The notes below the pieces were generated by a model that ran no database searches, had not been told where the DNA came from, and saw nothing but the letters and a program-made list of their open reading frames with translations. From assembly GCA_013289015.1 (NCBI GenBank), contig JABDAV010000003.1, forward strand, positions 1-64,000: a DNA stretch of 64,000 nt, written 5' to 3'. Source of the stretch: Bacteroidota bacterium (lineage in GTDB: Bacteria > Bacteroidota > Bacteroidia > Chitinophagales > Chitinophagaceae). Shown here in pieces: positions 35,577 to 44,288 of this stretch (position 1 is its first letter; every line of letters starts with the position of its first letter). The position numbers and the translations under genes were made by a program.

Positions 35577-37142
35577 ATGAAATTGTATAATTCAAAATAT
35601 AATATTGCAATTTGTCTTCTGATAATATTCAGCAGTTGCGAAAAACAATTAAACCAGGTAAATCCGAATGCACAAACATCTTCATCATACTGGAAAACGC
35701 AAAGCGATGCACTGGGCGGTGTAAATGCATGTTATCAAATGTTGGTGGAAGATGGCGGTTATATGCGCTTCTCTCCCATTCTTTTAAATATCCAGGGCGA
35801 TGATGTAAGAAGTAACAGTCCCTGGACAGCTATTTCAAACGTGGGTAAATTTCAGTTGGGCACAGCTGACCCTTCCGGTTATGGATGGACGTTTGATGAA
35901 TTTTACCAGGGCATATCAAGGTGCAACCAGGTTTTGCAAAATGTTCCTTCCATCGATATGGACGGAGCATTAAAGAACAGGATATTAGGACAGGCATATT
36001 TTTTAAGAGGCCTCTATTATTTTCATTTGGTAAATATGTTTGGAAGCGTGCCCTTGCCTACTAACATAGCCGAAACAGTACCACAATCATCTGTTGCGGA
36101 TGGATGGGAAAGAGTAAAAGAAGATTTTAAATCTGCCATTGATCTTTTACCCTTACAATATTCTTCTACGGGCGGTGTTGATGCGAATGATCTGGGTCGG
36201 GCTACCAAAGGCGCAGCTATGGCTTTTCTTGGTAAAGCCTATCTCTTCAATAAAAACTTCGACAGCGCTGCAATGCAATTTAAAAACGTTATTGATTTAG
36301 GTATTTACAGTCTTATGTCAGATTATAAAGACAACTTCACTGAAGACAATGAAAACAACGCAGAGTCAATTTTTGAGATACAGTTTTCCTTATCTGCAGG
36401 CGGCACTGATCTGCAATGGCAGGGAGTACCCGGACCAACATGGGGTTTTTATTCAGCCAGAGCCATCACATTTGGCCCGCCAAATTTTGGGTGGACGGAT
36501 GTGCAGCCAACACAAACCGCGTTAAATGAATATCGCCAGGAAAAAACAGTTGATGGAAAAATAGATCCGCGTTGCCTTGTATCTATTCTGTATAATGATA
36601 CGTCTGATACACACCAGGGCACAACGCCAATGTATCAAACAACTTTTCAGGATGCTTATGCTTCCAGCGCCGCTTACATGGCAGATGTTTATTGCAAAAA
36701 ATATGAAAATGTTTATGGCAATAAAGTAAATGAATACGACTGGAAATCGGGTATAAATGAAAGATTAATGCGTTATGCAGATGTGCTTTTAATGTATGCT
36801 GAATGCGAAAACGAATCAGGCGACAGAGCCACATGTGCTCATTATATTCAAATGGTAAGAACAAGAGCACATTTACCTAACAGGGAAGCTGAGTTTGCGA
36901 CTTATTCACAACAGCAGATGCGCGATCAGATTGGTCATGAAAGGTTACTTGAATTTTGTTTGGAAGGCCATCGTTTTGATGATATACGCAGGTGGGGCTG
37001 GCTTTCTGATGCAACAAAACTTGCCTGGTTAAAATCAAGAGATCCTGAGTTTAACAGCTATTTGCCCGGACGGGAATTGTTGCCAATTCCACAAACCGAA
37101 ATTGACAATAATCCTGATGTAAAACAAAATCCTACATATTGA
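35577..37142 (+). CDS. SusD/RagB-family glycan-binding surface lipoprotein
   Basis: 521 residues; lipobox IFSSC places the lipidated Cys at 21. The SusD core includes SSYWKTQSDALGGVNACYQML, the TPR-like FLRGLYYFHLVNMFGSVPLPT and the C-terminal signature RDQIGHERLLEFCLEGHRFDDIRRWG and LPIPQTEIDNNPDVKQNPTY. It caps the SusC channel and binds the glycan on the cell surface. It follows susC by 25 bp and ends in a terminator, after which the GH43 gene starts within 80 bp. Confidence 0.94.
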   Translation: MKLYNSKYNIAICLLIIFSSCEKQLNQVNPNAQTSSSYWKTQSDALGGVNACYQMLVEDGGYMRFSPILLNIQGDDVRSNSPWTAISNVGKFQLGTADPSGYGWTFDEFYQGISRCNQVLQNVPSIDMDGALKNRILGQAYFLRGLYYFHLVNMFGSVPLPTNIAETVPQSSVADGWERVKEDFKSAIDLLPLQYSSTGGVDANDLGRATKGAAMAFLGKAYLFNKNFDSAAMQFKNVIDLGIYSLMSDYKDNFTEDNENNAESIFEIQFSLSAGGTDLQWQGVPGPTWGFYSARAITFGPPNFGWTDVQPTQTALNEYRQEKTVDGKIDPRCLVSILYNDTSDTHQGTTPMYQTTFQDAYASSAAYMADVYCKKYENVYGNKVNEYDWKSGINERLMRYADVLLMYAECENESGDRATCAHYIQMVRTRAHLPNREAEFATYSQQQMRDQIGHERLLEFCLEGHRFDDIRRWGWLSDATKLAWLKSRDPEFNSYLPGRELLPIPQTEIDNNPDVKQNPTY

Positions 37143-37151
37143 TGAGTTAAA

Positions 37152-37184
37152 AAGGAATCCCTCAAACAAAGGGTTTCCTTTTTT
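37152..37184 (+). terminator. Terminator after susD
   Basis: An 11-bp stem with one mismatch (AAGGAATCCCT / AGGGTTTCCTT), loop CAAACAA, followed by six T residues. It may be partial, allowing lower expression of the downstream glycosidase genes. Confidence 0.8.
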
Positions 37185-37218
37185 AAATTAATTGCAAACA
37201 GAACATAAATAATACGTA

Positions 37219-38730
37219 ATGCGTGATTCAATAAAGAATGGTTACAAAGTGAAACTTGTTTTCTGCATGTTTCTGCTTGCATACGTTTTTTCAGCCTGCA
37301 AAAAAACATCAGATACTTCTTCGGGAGGAAATACTGGCGGTGGAGATACTACTGTTGTAACTCCCCCTCCTTCTTTCGATATCAACAGCATACATGATAC
37401 TTATGAAGATGTTGCATCGTTCGATGATTATTTGAAATGGGGTTCTTATAATGTGCATGATCCTTCTATAAAAAAATTCGGCGATTACTACTATTGTTAC
37501 AGTACTGATGTAGCTTATGGCACTGAGGTAAGACCAGGCATACAAATAAGAAAATCAAAAGATCTCGTTGAATGGAATTTTTATGGATGGGTATTTAGTT
37601 CACTGCCCGCGATGGGTTCAGCATTTATTACACAAGAAGGCGGAACACCTAATAATGCATTATGGGCGCCATATGTAATGAAGGTGGGAAACGAATACAG
37701 GCTGTATTATTCATTGTCATCGGCAACACCGCGCTTAAGTGTTATAGGCCTTGCTACTGCATCTGCACCGGAAGGCCCGTGGACGGAAAAGGGTTTGGTA
37801 GTAACATCTACGGCTGACAATTACACGCAAACTAATGCTATTGATCCAACAGTTATTGTTACACCTTCCGGTGACCAATACATGTATTATGGTTCTGCAT
37901 GGGATGGCATTTATATTTTAAAACTTGATGCTTCAACTGGTCTGGTGGCTACTGCCGGCGACAAAGGCAAGCGTATTGCAAACCGTGGTTTTACTAACGG
38001 TGTATATAACGGTAATATAGAAGGTAGTGAAGTGATCTATAATTCAACACTAAAAAAATATTACCTGTTTATTGCTTACGACTGGCTGCAGACAAAATAC
38101 AATGTACGGGTTTGCAGGGCAGATAATCCTGAAGGGCCTTATTATGATTACAATAGCGTGGATGCAAATACAAATATTGATCATGGCCCGATGATTATTG
38201 CGCCATATCAATTTACGGGTCATGGCGGCTGGCAAGGTACAGCCCATTGTACCGTGTTTACAGGCGATAATGATCAATATTATATTGCACACCAGGGAAG
38301 ACCGGCAGTGAATAGTTATTACATGGATTTGCATGTACGCAAACTTTTCTGGACTGATGATGGCTGGCCTGTAGCCTCACCGGAAAGATACGCGTGGGAA
38401 GATAATTCAACGGTATCAAAAGATAGTATTTCCGGCACCTGGGAGCGGATAGCTTTAAATTATACTGTTATGCCCGGTTATGGAAATGAACAGGTTTCGC
38501 CAGATATGCAGGTAGCACAAAATATTACCATCGATGCAACCGGTACATTAAACGGCGATGCCTCAAGTACGTGGTCTTACGGTGCGCCATGGCTCACACT
38601 TAAGTGGAGTAACGGCACAACTGAAAAAGTTTTTGTGCAGAATGGAAGAGATTGGGAAAACGAAAAATCAACCATAATATTTACCGGGCTTGATGATAAA
38701 GGAACTGCTGTTTGGGGAAAGAAAACGTAA
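37219..38730 (+). CDS. GH43 arabinanase-like lipoprotein
   Basis: 503 residues; lipobox VFSAC (Cys27), then a Gly/Thr/Pro linker (about 28-52). The five-bladed beta-propeller shows the GH43 triad: base Asp81 in VHDPSIKKFGDYY, pKa modulator Asp209 in NAIDPTVIV and acid Glu271 in NIEGSEVIYN. The C-terminal ~100 residues (GTWERIALNYTVMPG...) are a lipocalin-like beta domain typical of endo-1,5-alpha-L-arabinanases. Probably surface-exposed, cutting arabinan before SusCD uptake. It follows susD. Confidence 0.9.
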   Translation: MRDSIKNGYKVKLVFCMFLLAYVFSACKKTSDTSSGGNTGGGDTTVVTPPPSFDINSIHDTYEDVASFDDYLKWGSYNVHDPSIKKFGDYYYCYSTDVAYGTEVRPGIQIRKSKDLVEWNFYGWVFSSLPAMGSAFITQEGGTPNNALWAPYVMKVGNEYRLYYSLSSATPRLSVIGLATASAPEGPWTEKGLVVTSTADNYTQTNAIDPTVIVTPSGDQYMYYGSAWDGIYILKLDASTGLVATAGDKGKRIANRGFTNGVYNGNIEGSEVIYNSTLKKYYLFIAYDWLQTKYNVRVCRADNPEGPYYDYNSVDANTNIDHGPMIIAPYQFTGHGGWQGTAHCTVFTGDNDQYYIAHQGRPAVNSYYMDLHVRKLFWTDDGWPVASPERYAWEDNSTVSKDSISGTWERIALNYTVMPGYGNEQVSPDMQVAQNITIDATGTLNGDASSTWSYGAPWLTLKWSNGTTEKVFVQNGRDWENEKSTIIFTGLDDKGTAVWGKKT

Positions 38731-38787
38731 TTTTTATTTTCAAATTTTTACCACTAATAATAAACTAAATTTTGGCTGAGCCAGTTT

Positions 38788-38806
38788 AATTATTAATGTG
38801 ACAATT
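38788..38806. promoter_or_regulatory. Candidate AraR operator C (regulator gene)
   Basis: AATTATTA ATG TGACAATT. The outer flanks extend it to a 23-bp dyad TTAATT...AATTAA (38786-38808). It lies about 85 bp before the regulator start, with a -7-like TATTTTTG at 38837-38844 between; this arrangement suggests autoregulation. Confidence 0.6.
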
Positions 38807-38891
38807 AATTTTTCGTGATTGTTTATGGTTTATAGATATTTTTGAATGATATCAAATTCTAAACACAAATAACTGCCAACTATTTTAAACT

Positions 38892-39605
38892 ATGCAACTA
38901 AAGCGTTATACACATCAGAACAGAATGCTGTTGGCAGTTGACTGTATTATATTTGGATTTGATGGTACTCATTTAAAGTTATTGTTGATTAAACGAGGTT
39001 TTGAGCCCCAAAAAGGGCGCTGGAGTTTGATGGGTGGTTTTGTAACATCTGAGGAAAATATCAACCAGGCTGCAGCACGTATTTTAAAACAACTAACAGG
39101 ACTCACAGATATTTACCTTGAACAACTTGCAGGTTTCGGCGATCCTCATCGCGATCCTACTGAACGCACTGTTTCTATTGCTTATTTTGCTTTGATAGAC
39201 ATAAATAAATATGAAGAACAATTAAGCCATGAATACAGCGCAGAATGGTTTTCATTAAAAAAATTGCCATCAGTTATATTCGATCACAAAGAAATGATTG
39301 AAATGGCAAAAGAAAAGCTAAGATATAAAGCCGCATTTCATCCTGTATTGTTTGAATTGCTTCCGGAGAAGTTTACGATTCCACATTTGCAAACTTTGTA
39401 TGAAGATGTTTATAATAAGGTATTGGATAAAGGCAATTTCAGTAGAAAAATATTATCAACAGGACTGTTGGTAAAACAAAAAGACAAAGAAAAGAACGGT
39501 TCAAAAAAAGGCGCGTTTTATTATAAGCTGGATAAACGAAAATACCAGTTAAAATTCAATTCATTTCTCAACTTCATTCCGAATCCGGAAGTACAATCTA
39601 AATAA
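38892..39605 (+). CDS. araR: Nudix-type transcriptional regulator, AraR/NrtR family
   Basis: 237 residues. The N-terminal Nudix domain (about 5-140) has LLAVDCIIFGFDGTHLKLLLIKRG and GRWSLMGGFVTSEENINQAA. The Nudix box is degenerate (RILKQL where REUXEE is expected), so hydrolysis is unlikely and ligand sensing is probable. The C-terminal winged-helix (about 145-225) ends AFYYKLDKRKYQLKFN. Bacteroidota use an NrtR-family protein of this design, AraR, to repress arabinose genes with L-arabinose as ligand. The position inside the arabinose locus and five matching palindromes support that role. Confidence 0.85.
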   Translation: MQLKRYTHQNRMLLAVDCIIFGFDGTHLKLLLIKRGFEPQKGRWSLMGGFVTSEENINQAAARILKQLTGLTDIYLEQLAGFGDPHRDPTERTVSIAYFALIDINKYEEQLSHEYSAEWFSLKKLPSVIFDHKEMIEMAKEKLRYKAAFHPVLFELLPEKFTIPHLQTLYEDVYNKVLDKGNFSRKILSTGLLVKQKDKEKNGSKKGAFYYKLDKRKYQLKFNSFLNFIPNPEVQSK

Positions 39606-39646
39606 TCGGCTGATAATTTTCATCGATATTGTATCAATATAAAAAT

Positions 39647-39665
39647 AAATGTATTTTTGACAAAT
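39647..39665. promoter_or_regulatory. Candidate AraR operator D (GH51 gene)
   Basis: AAATGTAT TTT TGACAAAT, an 8-3-8 dyad with TGT/ACA cores. It overlaps a TTTG (39656-39659) that is 17 bp before TACTTTTA (39677-39684), a likely -33/-7 pair. Confidence 0.55.
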
Positions 39666-39743
39666 AAAAAATATAGTACTTTTAGCACGCCATCACAAAA
39701 ATATTTTTTTAGTTTTTCAAAAAAATACAAACGATAGGGTTAT

Positions 39744-39899
39744 ATGAAAATTGATCTCACGGTGTTTTGCCGCGATAAAATTTTTAAACAACTTTTTGTT
39801 TTTCGTCTAATAAGAAAACGGGAACCGGTTTCCACCGGCTCCCCTGTATACTTAACTGAACAGAAAAGATCTTTCACCACTAAAAATCTGAATTATTAA
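39744..39899 (+). CDS. Possible leader ORF before the GH51 gene
   Basis: A 51-codon frame with ATG at 39744 (MKIDLTVFCRDKIFKQLF...) ends with a TAA one base before the GH51 start codon, so ribosomes finishing it would stop next to the next ATG. It contains a hairpin at 39820-39843 (GGGAACCGG / CCGGCTCCC, one mismatch). The peptide is basic and matches no family. It may be a translated leader or chance. Confidence 0.3.
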   Translation: MKIDLTVFCRDKIFKQLFVFRLIRKREPVSTGSPVYLTEQKRSFTTKNLNY

Positions 39900-39900
39900 A

Positions 39901-41868
39901 ATGAAGCTTACACGCATAATATTTGTTGCCATATTATTATCATCATCAAGCTTTTTATATGCTCAGCCGATCATTGTAAAAGCTGATAACCCGACTGCAA
40001 CTATTCAGCCGACTATGTGGGGAATATTTTTTGAAGATATAAATTTTGCTGCTGATGGCGGCTTGTATGCAGAACTTGTTAAGAACCGTTCATTTGAATT
40101 TGCTGCGCCGATGATGGGTTGGACCCTTCAGCAACAAACACCTAATACAGGAACTGTTTTAGTTACGAACAGGCTTGGAACAGATAGCTCAAACCCCCGC
40201 TACATAAGAGTTACACGCAATACTGAAACAGGAAATTTCGGGTTGACGAATGAAGGCTTTCGCGGTATGGGCATCAAACAAAATGAACAATATAATTTTT
40301 CTGTTTTGGCTAAACCTGAAAGCGGAAATATTACACTGCATGTGCAATTGGTTGACAGCACAGGTAAAAGTTTTGGAGAATCTCAATCCATAAACATTTC
40401 AGGTAATAACTGGCAACAATATAAAACAAGTTTTACAGCAACAGGTACTGCACTTAAAGCAAAAATGAGTGTATGGTTTGAAGGAAAAGGCGTTGCCGAT
40501 CTTGATATGATCTCTTTGTTTCCTCAACACACATGGAAAGAAAGACCGAATGGTTTGCGTGCAGATCTTGTTCAGTTATTAGCTGATATGAAACCCGGTT
40601 TTATTCGCTTTCCCGGTGGTTGCATTGTTGAGGGAAGAGAACTGGCAACGCGCTATCAATGGAAAAAAACAGTTGGTCCCGTTGAAGATCGCAAGGTTAT
40701 TGTGAACCGCTGGAACACTGAGTTTGCACATCGCCCCACGCCTGACTATTTTCAAAGTTTCGGGCTCGGCTTTTATGAATATTTCCAGTTGGCTGAAGAT
40801 ATTGGCGCTTCACCATTGCCTATTCTTAACTGCGGCATGGCCTGCCAGTTTAATACAGCAGAGGTGGTTGATACAACTCAACTCGATCCATATATCCAGG
40901 ATGCATTGGATCTGATCGAATTTGCCAACGGGGATGCTTCAACAAAATGGGGACATCTGCGTGAAGTGATGGGTCATCCTGCTCCTTTCAATCTTAAACT
41001 GATGGGCGTAGGCAACGAACAATGGGGCCCGCAATACATTGAACGCTATAAAATTTTTACGAGAGCAATCAAATCAAAATATCCAAACATTCAATTAGTG
41101 AATAGTGTTGGCCCATCTCCTGATGGAGATATGTTTAATTTTTTGAATGATACCTTAAGAGCATTACATGCAGATATCCTCGATGAACATTATTATCAGT
41201 CACCTTCATGGTTTCAAAACCATGCAACCCGTTATGATAATTATGACAGGAACGGTCCCAAAATTTTTGCAGGCGAATATGCTGCACAGAGTGTTGCCAC
41301 GGTTAGTCCTTTAAATAAAAACAACTGGTTGTGCGCTTTGTCTGAAGCTGCATTCATGACCGGCCTGGAACGCAATGCTGATGTTGTAAAGATGGCTTCC
41401 TATGCACCTTTGTTTGCGCATGTTGATGGCTGGCAATGGACACCTGATCTTATCTGGTTCAACAATCTTAATTCATACGGTACACCTGATTATTATGTGC
41501 AGAAATTGTTTTCAGATAATAAAGGTTCGAATGAAGTTGCTATCCTTATGAATAATGAGGCATTGAAAGGTAAAGACAGCCTGTATGCATCAGCCTGCAC
41601 AGATGCTGCTTCAAATGAACTGGTACTTAAAATTGTGAACACATCTTCTCAGCCAGTATCAAAACAAATAAATATCGACAGTAAAAAGAAGGCTGATGCA
41701 AAAGCAACAATAACCATGTTGCAAAGCAGCAATCTTGATGCAGTGAATTCAATTGAATCACCACAAAATATTAGTCCGCAAACAAATGAAATAGATGTAA
41801 AGGGCAAACAGCTAAGCTTAACATTAAGTCCTTATTCTTTTACAATTGTTCGTGTAAAGATGTTATGA
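39901..41868 (+). CDS. GH51 alpha-L-arabinofuranosidase with internal CBM-like domain
   Basis: 655 residues with signal peptide (MKLTRIIFVAILLSSSSFLYAQ). The domain order is typical of the larger GH51 enzymes: N-terminal part GIFFEDINFAADGGLYAELV, a CBM4/9-like insert (about 75-210), then the (beta/alpha)8 barrel with acid/base Glu373 in MGVGNEQWGPQ and nucleophile Glu459 in IFAGEYAA, and a beta-sandwich end. It removes terminal arabinofuranose from arabinan or arabinoxylan in the periplasm. Four base pairs separate its stop from the next gene, so they are co-transcribed. Confidence 0.94.
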   Translation: MKLTRIIFVAILLSSSSFLYAQPIIVKADNPTATIQPTMWGIFFEDINFAADGGLYAELVKNRSFEFAAPMMGWTLQQQTPNTGTVLVTNRLGTDSSNPRYIRVTRNTETGNFGLTNEGFRGMGIKQNEQYNFSVLAKPESGNITLHVQLVDSTGKSFGESQSINISGNNWQQYKTSFTATGTALKAKMSVWFEGKGVADLDMISLFPQHTWKERPNGLRADLVQLLADMKPGFIRFPGGCIVEGRELATRYQWKKTVGPVEDRKVIVNRWNTEFAHRPTPDYFQSFGLGFYEYFQLAEDIGASPLPILNCGMACQFNTAEVVDTTQLDPYIQDALDLIEFANGDASTKWGHLREVMGHPAPFNLKLMGVGNEQWGPQYIERYKIFTRAIKSKYPNIQLVNSVGPSPDGDMFNFLNDTLRALHADILDEHYYQSPSWFQNHATRYDNYDRNGPKIFAGEYAAQSVATVSPLNKNNWLCALSEAAFMTGLERNADVVKMASYAPLFAHVDGWQWTPDLIWFNNLNSYGTPDYYVQKLFSDNKGSNEVAILMNNEALKGKDSLYASACTDAASNELVLKIVNTSSQPVSKQINIDSKKKADAKATITMLQSSNLDAVNSIESPQNISPQTNEIDVKGKQLSLTLSPYSFTIVRVKML

Positions 41869-41874
41869 TAATTG

Positions 41875-42870
41875 ATGAACAAACTTTATAAAATAGCATG
41901 TTTAATTGTTGGCCTAACGGTTTGCTTATTATCAAATGCGCAAACCGATACAGTAATTTCAGTTCATGATCCTGTTATTATAAGGCAAGACAGTGCATAC
42001 TATATTTTTTGTACAGGTTTTGGTATATCAGTTTTTTCTTCAACCGATATGAAAAACTGGAAGAAGGAAAAACCTGTATTTGCAAAAGCACCGCAATGGG
42101 CAATGCAAACAATTCCGGGTTTTGTCGGACATATATGGGCGCCCGATATAAGTTATCACAACAACGAATATTATTTGTATTACGCTGTTTCTGCTTTTGG
42201 AAAAAATGCTTCAGCCATTGGATTAGCAACTAATAAAACATTGGATCCTTCAGATAAAAATTTTAATTGGATTGATCATGGGAAAGTAATTCAATCGGTG
42301 CCGGGGCGGGATATGTGGAATGCGATCGATCCGAATTTAATTTATGTTGAAAATGAACCCTGGCTTGCATTTGGCTCATTCTGGAGTGGTATAAAACTGG
42401 TTAAACTTGATAGCAGTTTAACCAGGCCAGCCGAGCCGGAAAAATGGTTTACTATTGCAAGCCGTTCGAGAAATTATATACTGCCCGATAGTGTTGCCGG
42501 CGACGCAGCAATTGAAGCCCCATTCATTTATAAGAAAGATAATTATTACTATCTCTTTGTTTCATTTGATTATTGTTGCCGAGGTGAAAAGAGTACTTAT
42601 AAAATGATGGTGGGAAGAAGCGAAAAAGTGTACGGCCCCTATGTTGATAAAGATGGTGTACCGATGAATCTTGGAGGTGGTTCATTACTGTTGGAAGGAG
42701 ATAAAGACTGGAATGGTGTTGGCCATAATGCAGTGGCAAATTTTAACGGCGTTGATTATCTTATATTTCATGCTTATGATGCGCATGACAATGGCAAGCC
42801 GAAATTGCGCATTGAGAAATTGATTTGGTTTAATGGGTGGCCTTTTGTTTTCAAACAAAGAAATAATTGA
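41875..42870 (+). CDS. GH43 endo-1,5-alpha-L-arabinanase-like enzyme
   Basis: 331 residues from ATG 41875 (signal peptide ...LTVCLLSNAQ); a TTG at 41872 immediately before it is not needed. Triad: Asp32 in VHDPVIIRQDS, Asp152 in NAIDPNLIY and Glu214 in AAIEAPFIYKK. Conserved HIWAPDISYHNNEYYLYYAVSAFG and VGHNAVANFNG mark the arabinanase group of GH43. It is a compact single-domain enzyme, in contrast to the larger lipoprotein GH43 at 37.2 kb, so the pair may split surface and periplasmic digestion. Confidence 0.92.
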   Translation: MNKLYKIACLIVGLTVCLLSNAQTDTVISVHDPVIIRQDSAYYIFCTGFGISVFSSTDMKNWKKEKPVFAKAPQWAMQTIPGFVGHIWAPDISYHNNEYYLYYAVSAFGKNASAIGLATNKTLDPSDKNFNWIDHGKVIQSVPGRDMWNAIDPNLIYVENEPWLAFGSFWSGIKLVKLDSSLTRPAEPEKWFTIASRSRNYILPDSVAGDAAIEAPFIYKKDNYYYLFVSFDYCCRGEKSTYKMMVGRSEKVYGPYVDKDGVPMNLGGGSLLLEGDKDWNGVGHNAVANFNGVDYLIFHAYDAHDNGKPKLRIEKLIWFNGWPFVFKQRNN

Positions 42871-43006
42871 GATTTTATACAGAAGATTGAAACATATTGT
42901 TGAATAGTACCGCAAAAGAAAATCAAACTTTGCCAGCAATGTTTATAAAACAAAAACATTTGTCCAATAGCTTATAATTTTATTCATCATCATTAAAAAA
43001 ATAAAA

Positions 43007-44125
43007 ATGACACGATTGTTTTATTGCTTAAGTTTTATAGCATCCATTTTATTTATTTCCTGTAATTCAACAGAAACTGCCGCAACAACCGGTGTAACAA
43101 AAAAAGATTGGGATGAGGCAGATAACCAGCAGGTTTACCTTTATACGCTCACCAACAAAGAAGGTGATGTTGTAACCATAAGCAGTTATGGCGGCACTAT
43201 TACATCGTGGGTAATGCCTGATAAAAATGGCAACAAAAGCAGTATTGTTATGGGCTTCGACAGTATAACCCAATACCTGGAACATCCGCCTTATTTTGGT
43301 GCACTGGTTGGCCGTTACGGCAACCGCATTGCTAAAGCGCAATTTAAATTGGGCGACAGCGTTTATCATCTCGCTGCAAACAATGGCCCTAACAGTTTAC
43401 ATGGCGGTTTAAAAGGCTTTGATAAAATTGTGTGGGATGTATCTGTTCCTGATTCAACAACGCCATCAATCACTTTAAAATATGTAAGTAAAGATGGCGA
43501 AGAAGGTTATCCTGGTAATCTTAATGTAACAGTAGTGTATACATTGAGCGATGATGATGGATTGAAGATTGATTATACTGCAACAACAGATAAACCAACG
43601 CCGCTTAATTTAACCAACCACAGCTATTTTAATCTTACAGGCAGTCCGAAAAATTCTATTCTTGATCATACATTAATGATTGATGCAGATGCATACACGC
43701 CTGTTGATTCAACATTGATTCCAACTGGCGAATTAAAGGCCGTGAAAGGAACTCCGTTCGATTTTACTACTGCAAAAAAGATTGGACGTGATATTGATTC
43801 AGTGCCGGGTGGCTACGATCACAATTTTGTGTTGAATAAAAAAGATACATCATTGCAAAAAGTGGCAACGCTTAGTGATTCAGTTAGCGGAAGGCAATTG
43901 GATGTTTATACAACACAACCAGGTCTTCAATTTTATACAGGTAATTTCTTAGATGGAAAATTTGTGAACAGGGATGGCAGTCCATTGAATCTTCATACAG
44001 CGCTTTGCATGGAAACACAGCATTTTCCTGATTCACCTAATCAACCTGCATTTCCATCAACCATTTTAAAACCGGGTGAAGTGTATCACAACGTAACAGA
44101 ATATAAGTTGAGCTTGATAAAATAA
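43007..44125 (+). CDS. galM: Aldose 1-epimerase (galactose mutarotase family) lipoprotein
   Basis: Interconverts alpha and beta anomers of free aldoses; here probably L-arabinose released by the glycosidases. 372 residues with lipobox LFISC (Cys19). Family motifs: GYGNRIAKAQF-like GRYGNRIAKAQF, LHGGLKGFDKIVWDV, NLTNHSYFNLTGS with the catalytic His, GYDHNFVLN, and CMETQHFPDSPNQPAFPST. Being lipidated it works in the periplasm. It lies between the arabinanase and araB, 136 bp after the former. Confidence 0.94.
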   Translation: MTRLFYCLSFIASILFISCNSTETAATTGVTKKDWDEADNQQVYLYTLTNKEGDVVTISSYGGTITSWVMPDKNGNKSSIVMGFDSITQYLEHPPYFGALVGRYGNRIAKAQFKLGDSVYHLAANNGPNSLHGGLKGFDKIVWDVSVPDSTTPSITLKYVSKDGEEGYPGNLNVTVVYTLSDDDGLKIDYTATTDKPTPLNLTNHSYFNLTGSPKNSILDHTLMIDADAYTPVDSTLIPTGELKAVKGTPFDFTTAKKIGRDIDSVPGGYDHNFVLNKKDTSLQKVATLSDSVSGRQLDVYTTQPGLQFYTGNFLDGKFVNRDGSPLNLHTALCMETQHFPDSPNQPAFPSTILKPGEVYHNVTEYKLSLIK

Positions 44126-44226
44126 TAATAGTGAGTAGGCAGTAGTGAATGTTAGTTTGCAATTTAAAACTTTCAGTTGTAATCTCACTACTCATTACAG
44201 GTAACAAATAATGAATAATTAATTTT

Positions 44227-44245
44227 AATTGTAAATTTGACAATT
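44227..44245. promoter_or_regulatory. Candidate AraR operator E (araB)
   Basis: AATTGTAA ATT TGACAATT, 8-3-8 dyad extended by TT/AA flanks to 23 bp (44225-44247). It covers the TTTG (44236-44239) of a promoter whose -7 is TATCTTG at 44260-44266, 20 bp downstream. Confidence 0.68.
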
Positions 44246-44288
44246 AAAAAAAATAATTCTATCTTGCTCAGCAAAGGCAGCCTGCAAT

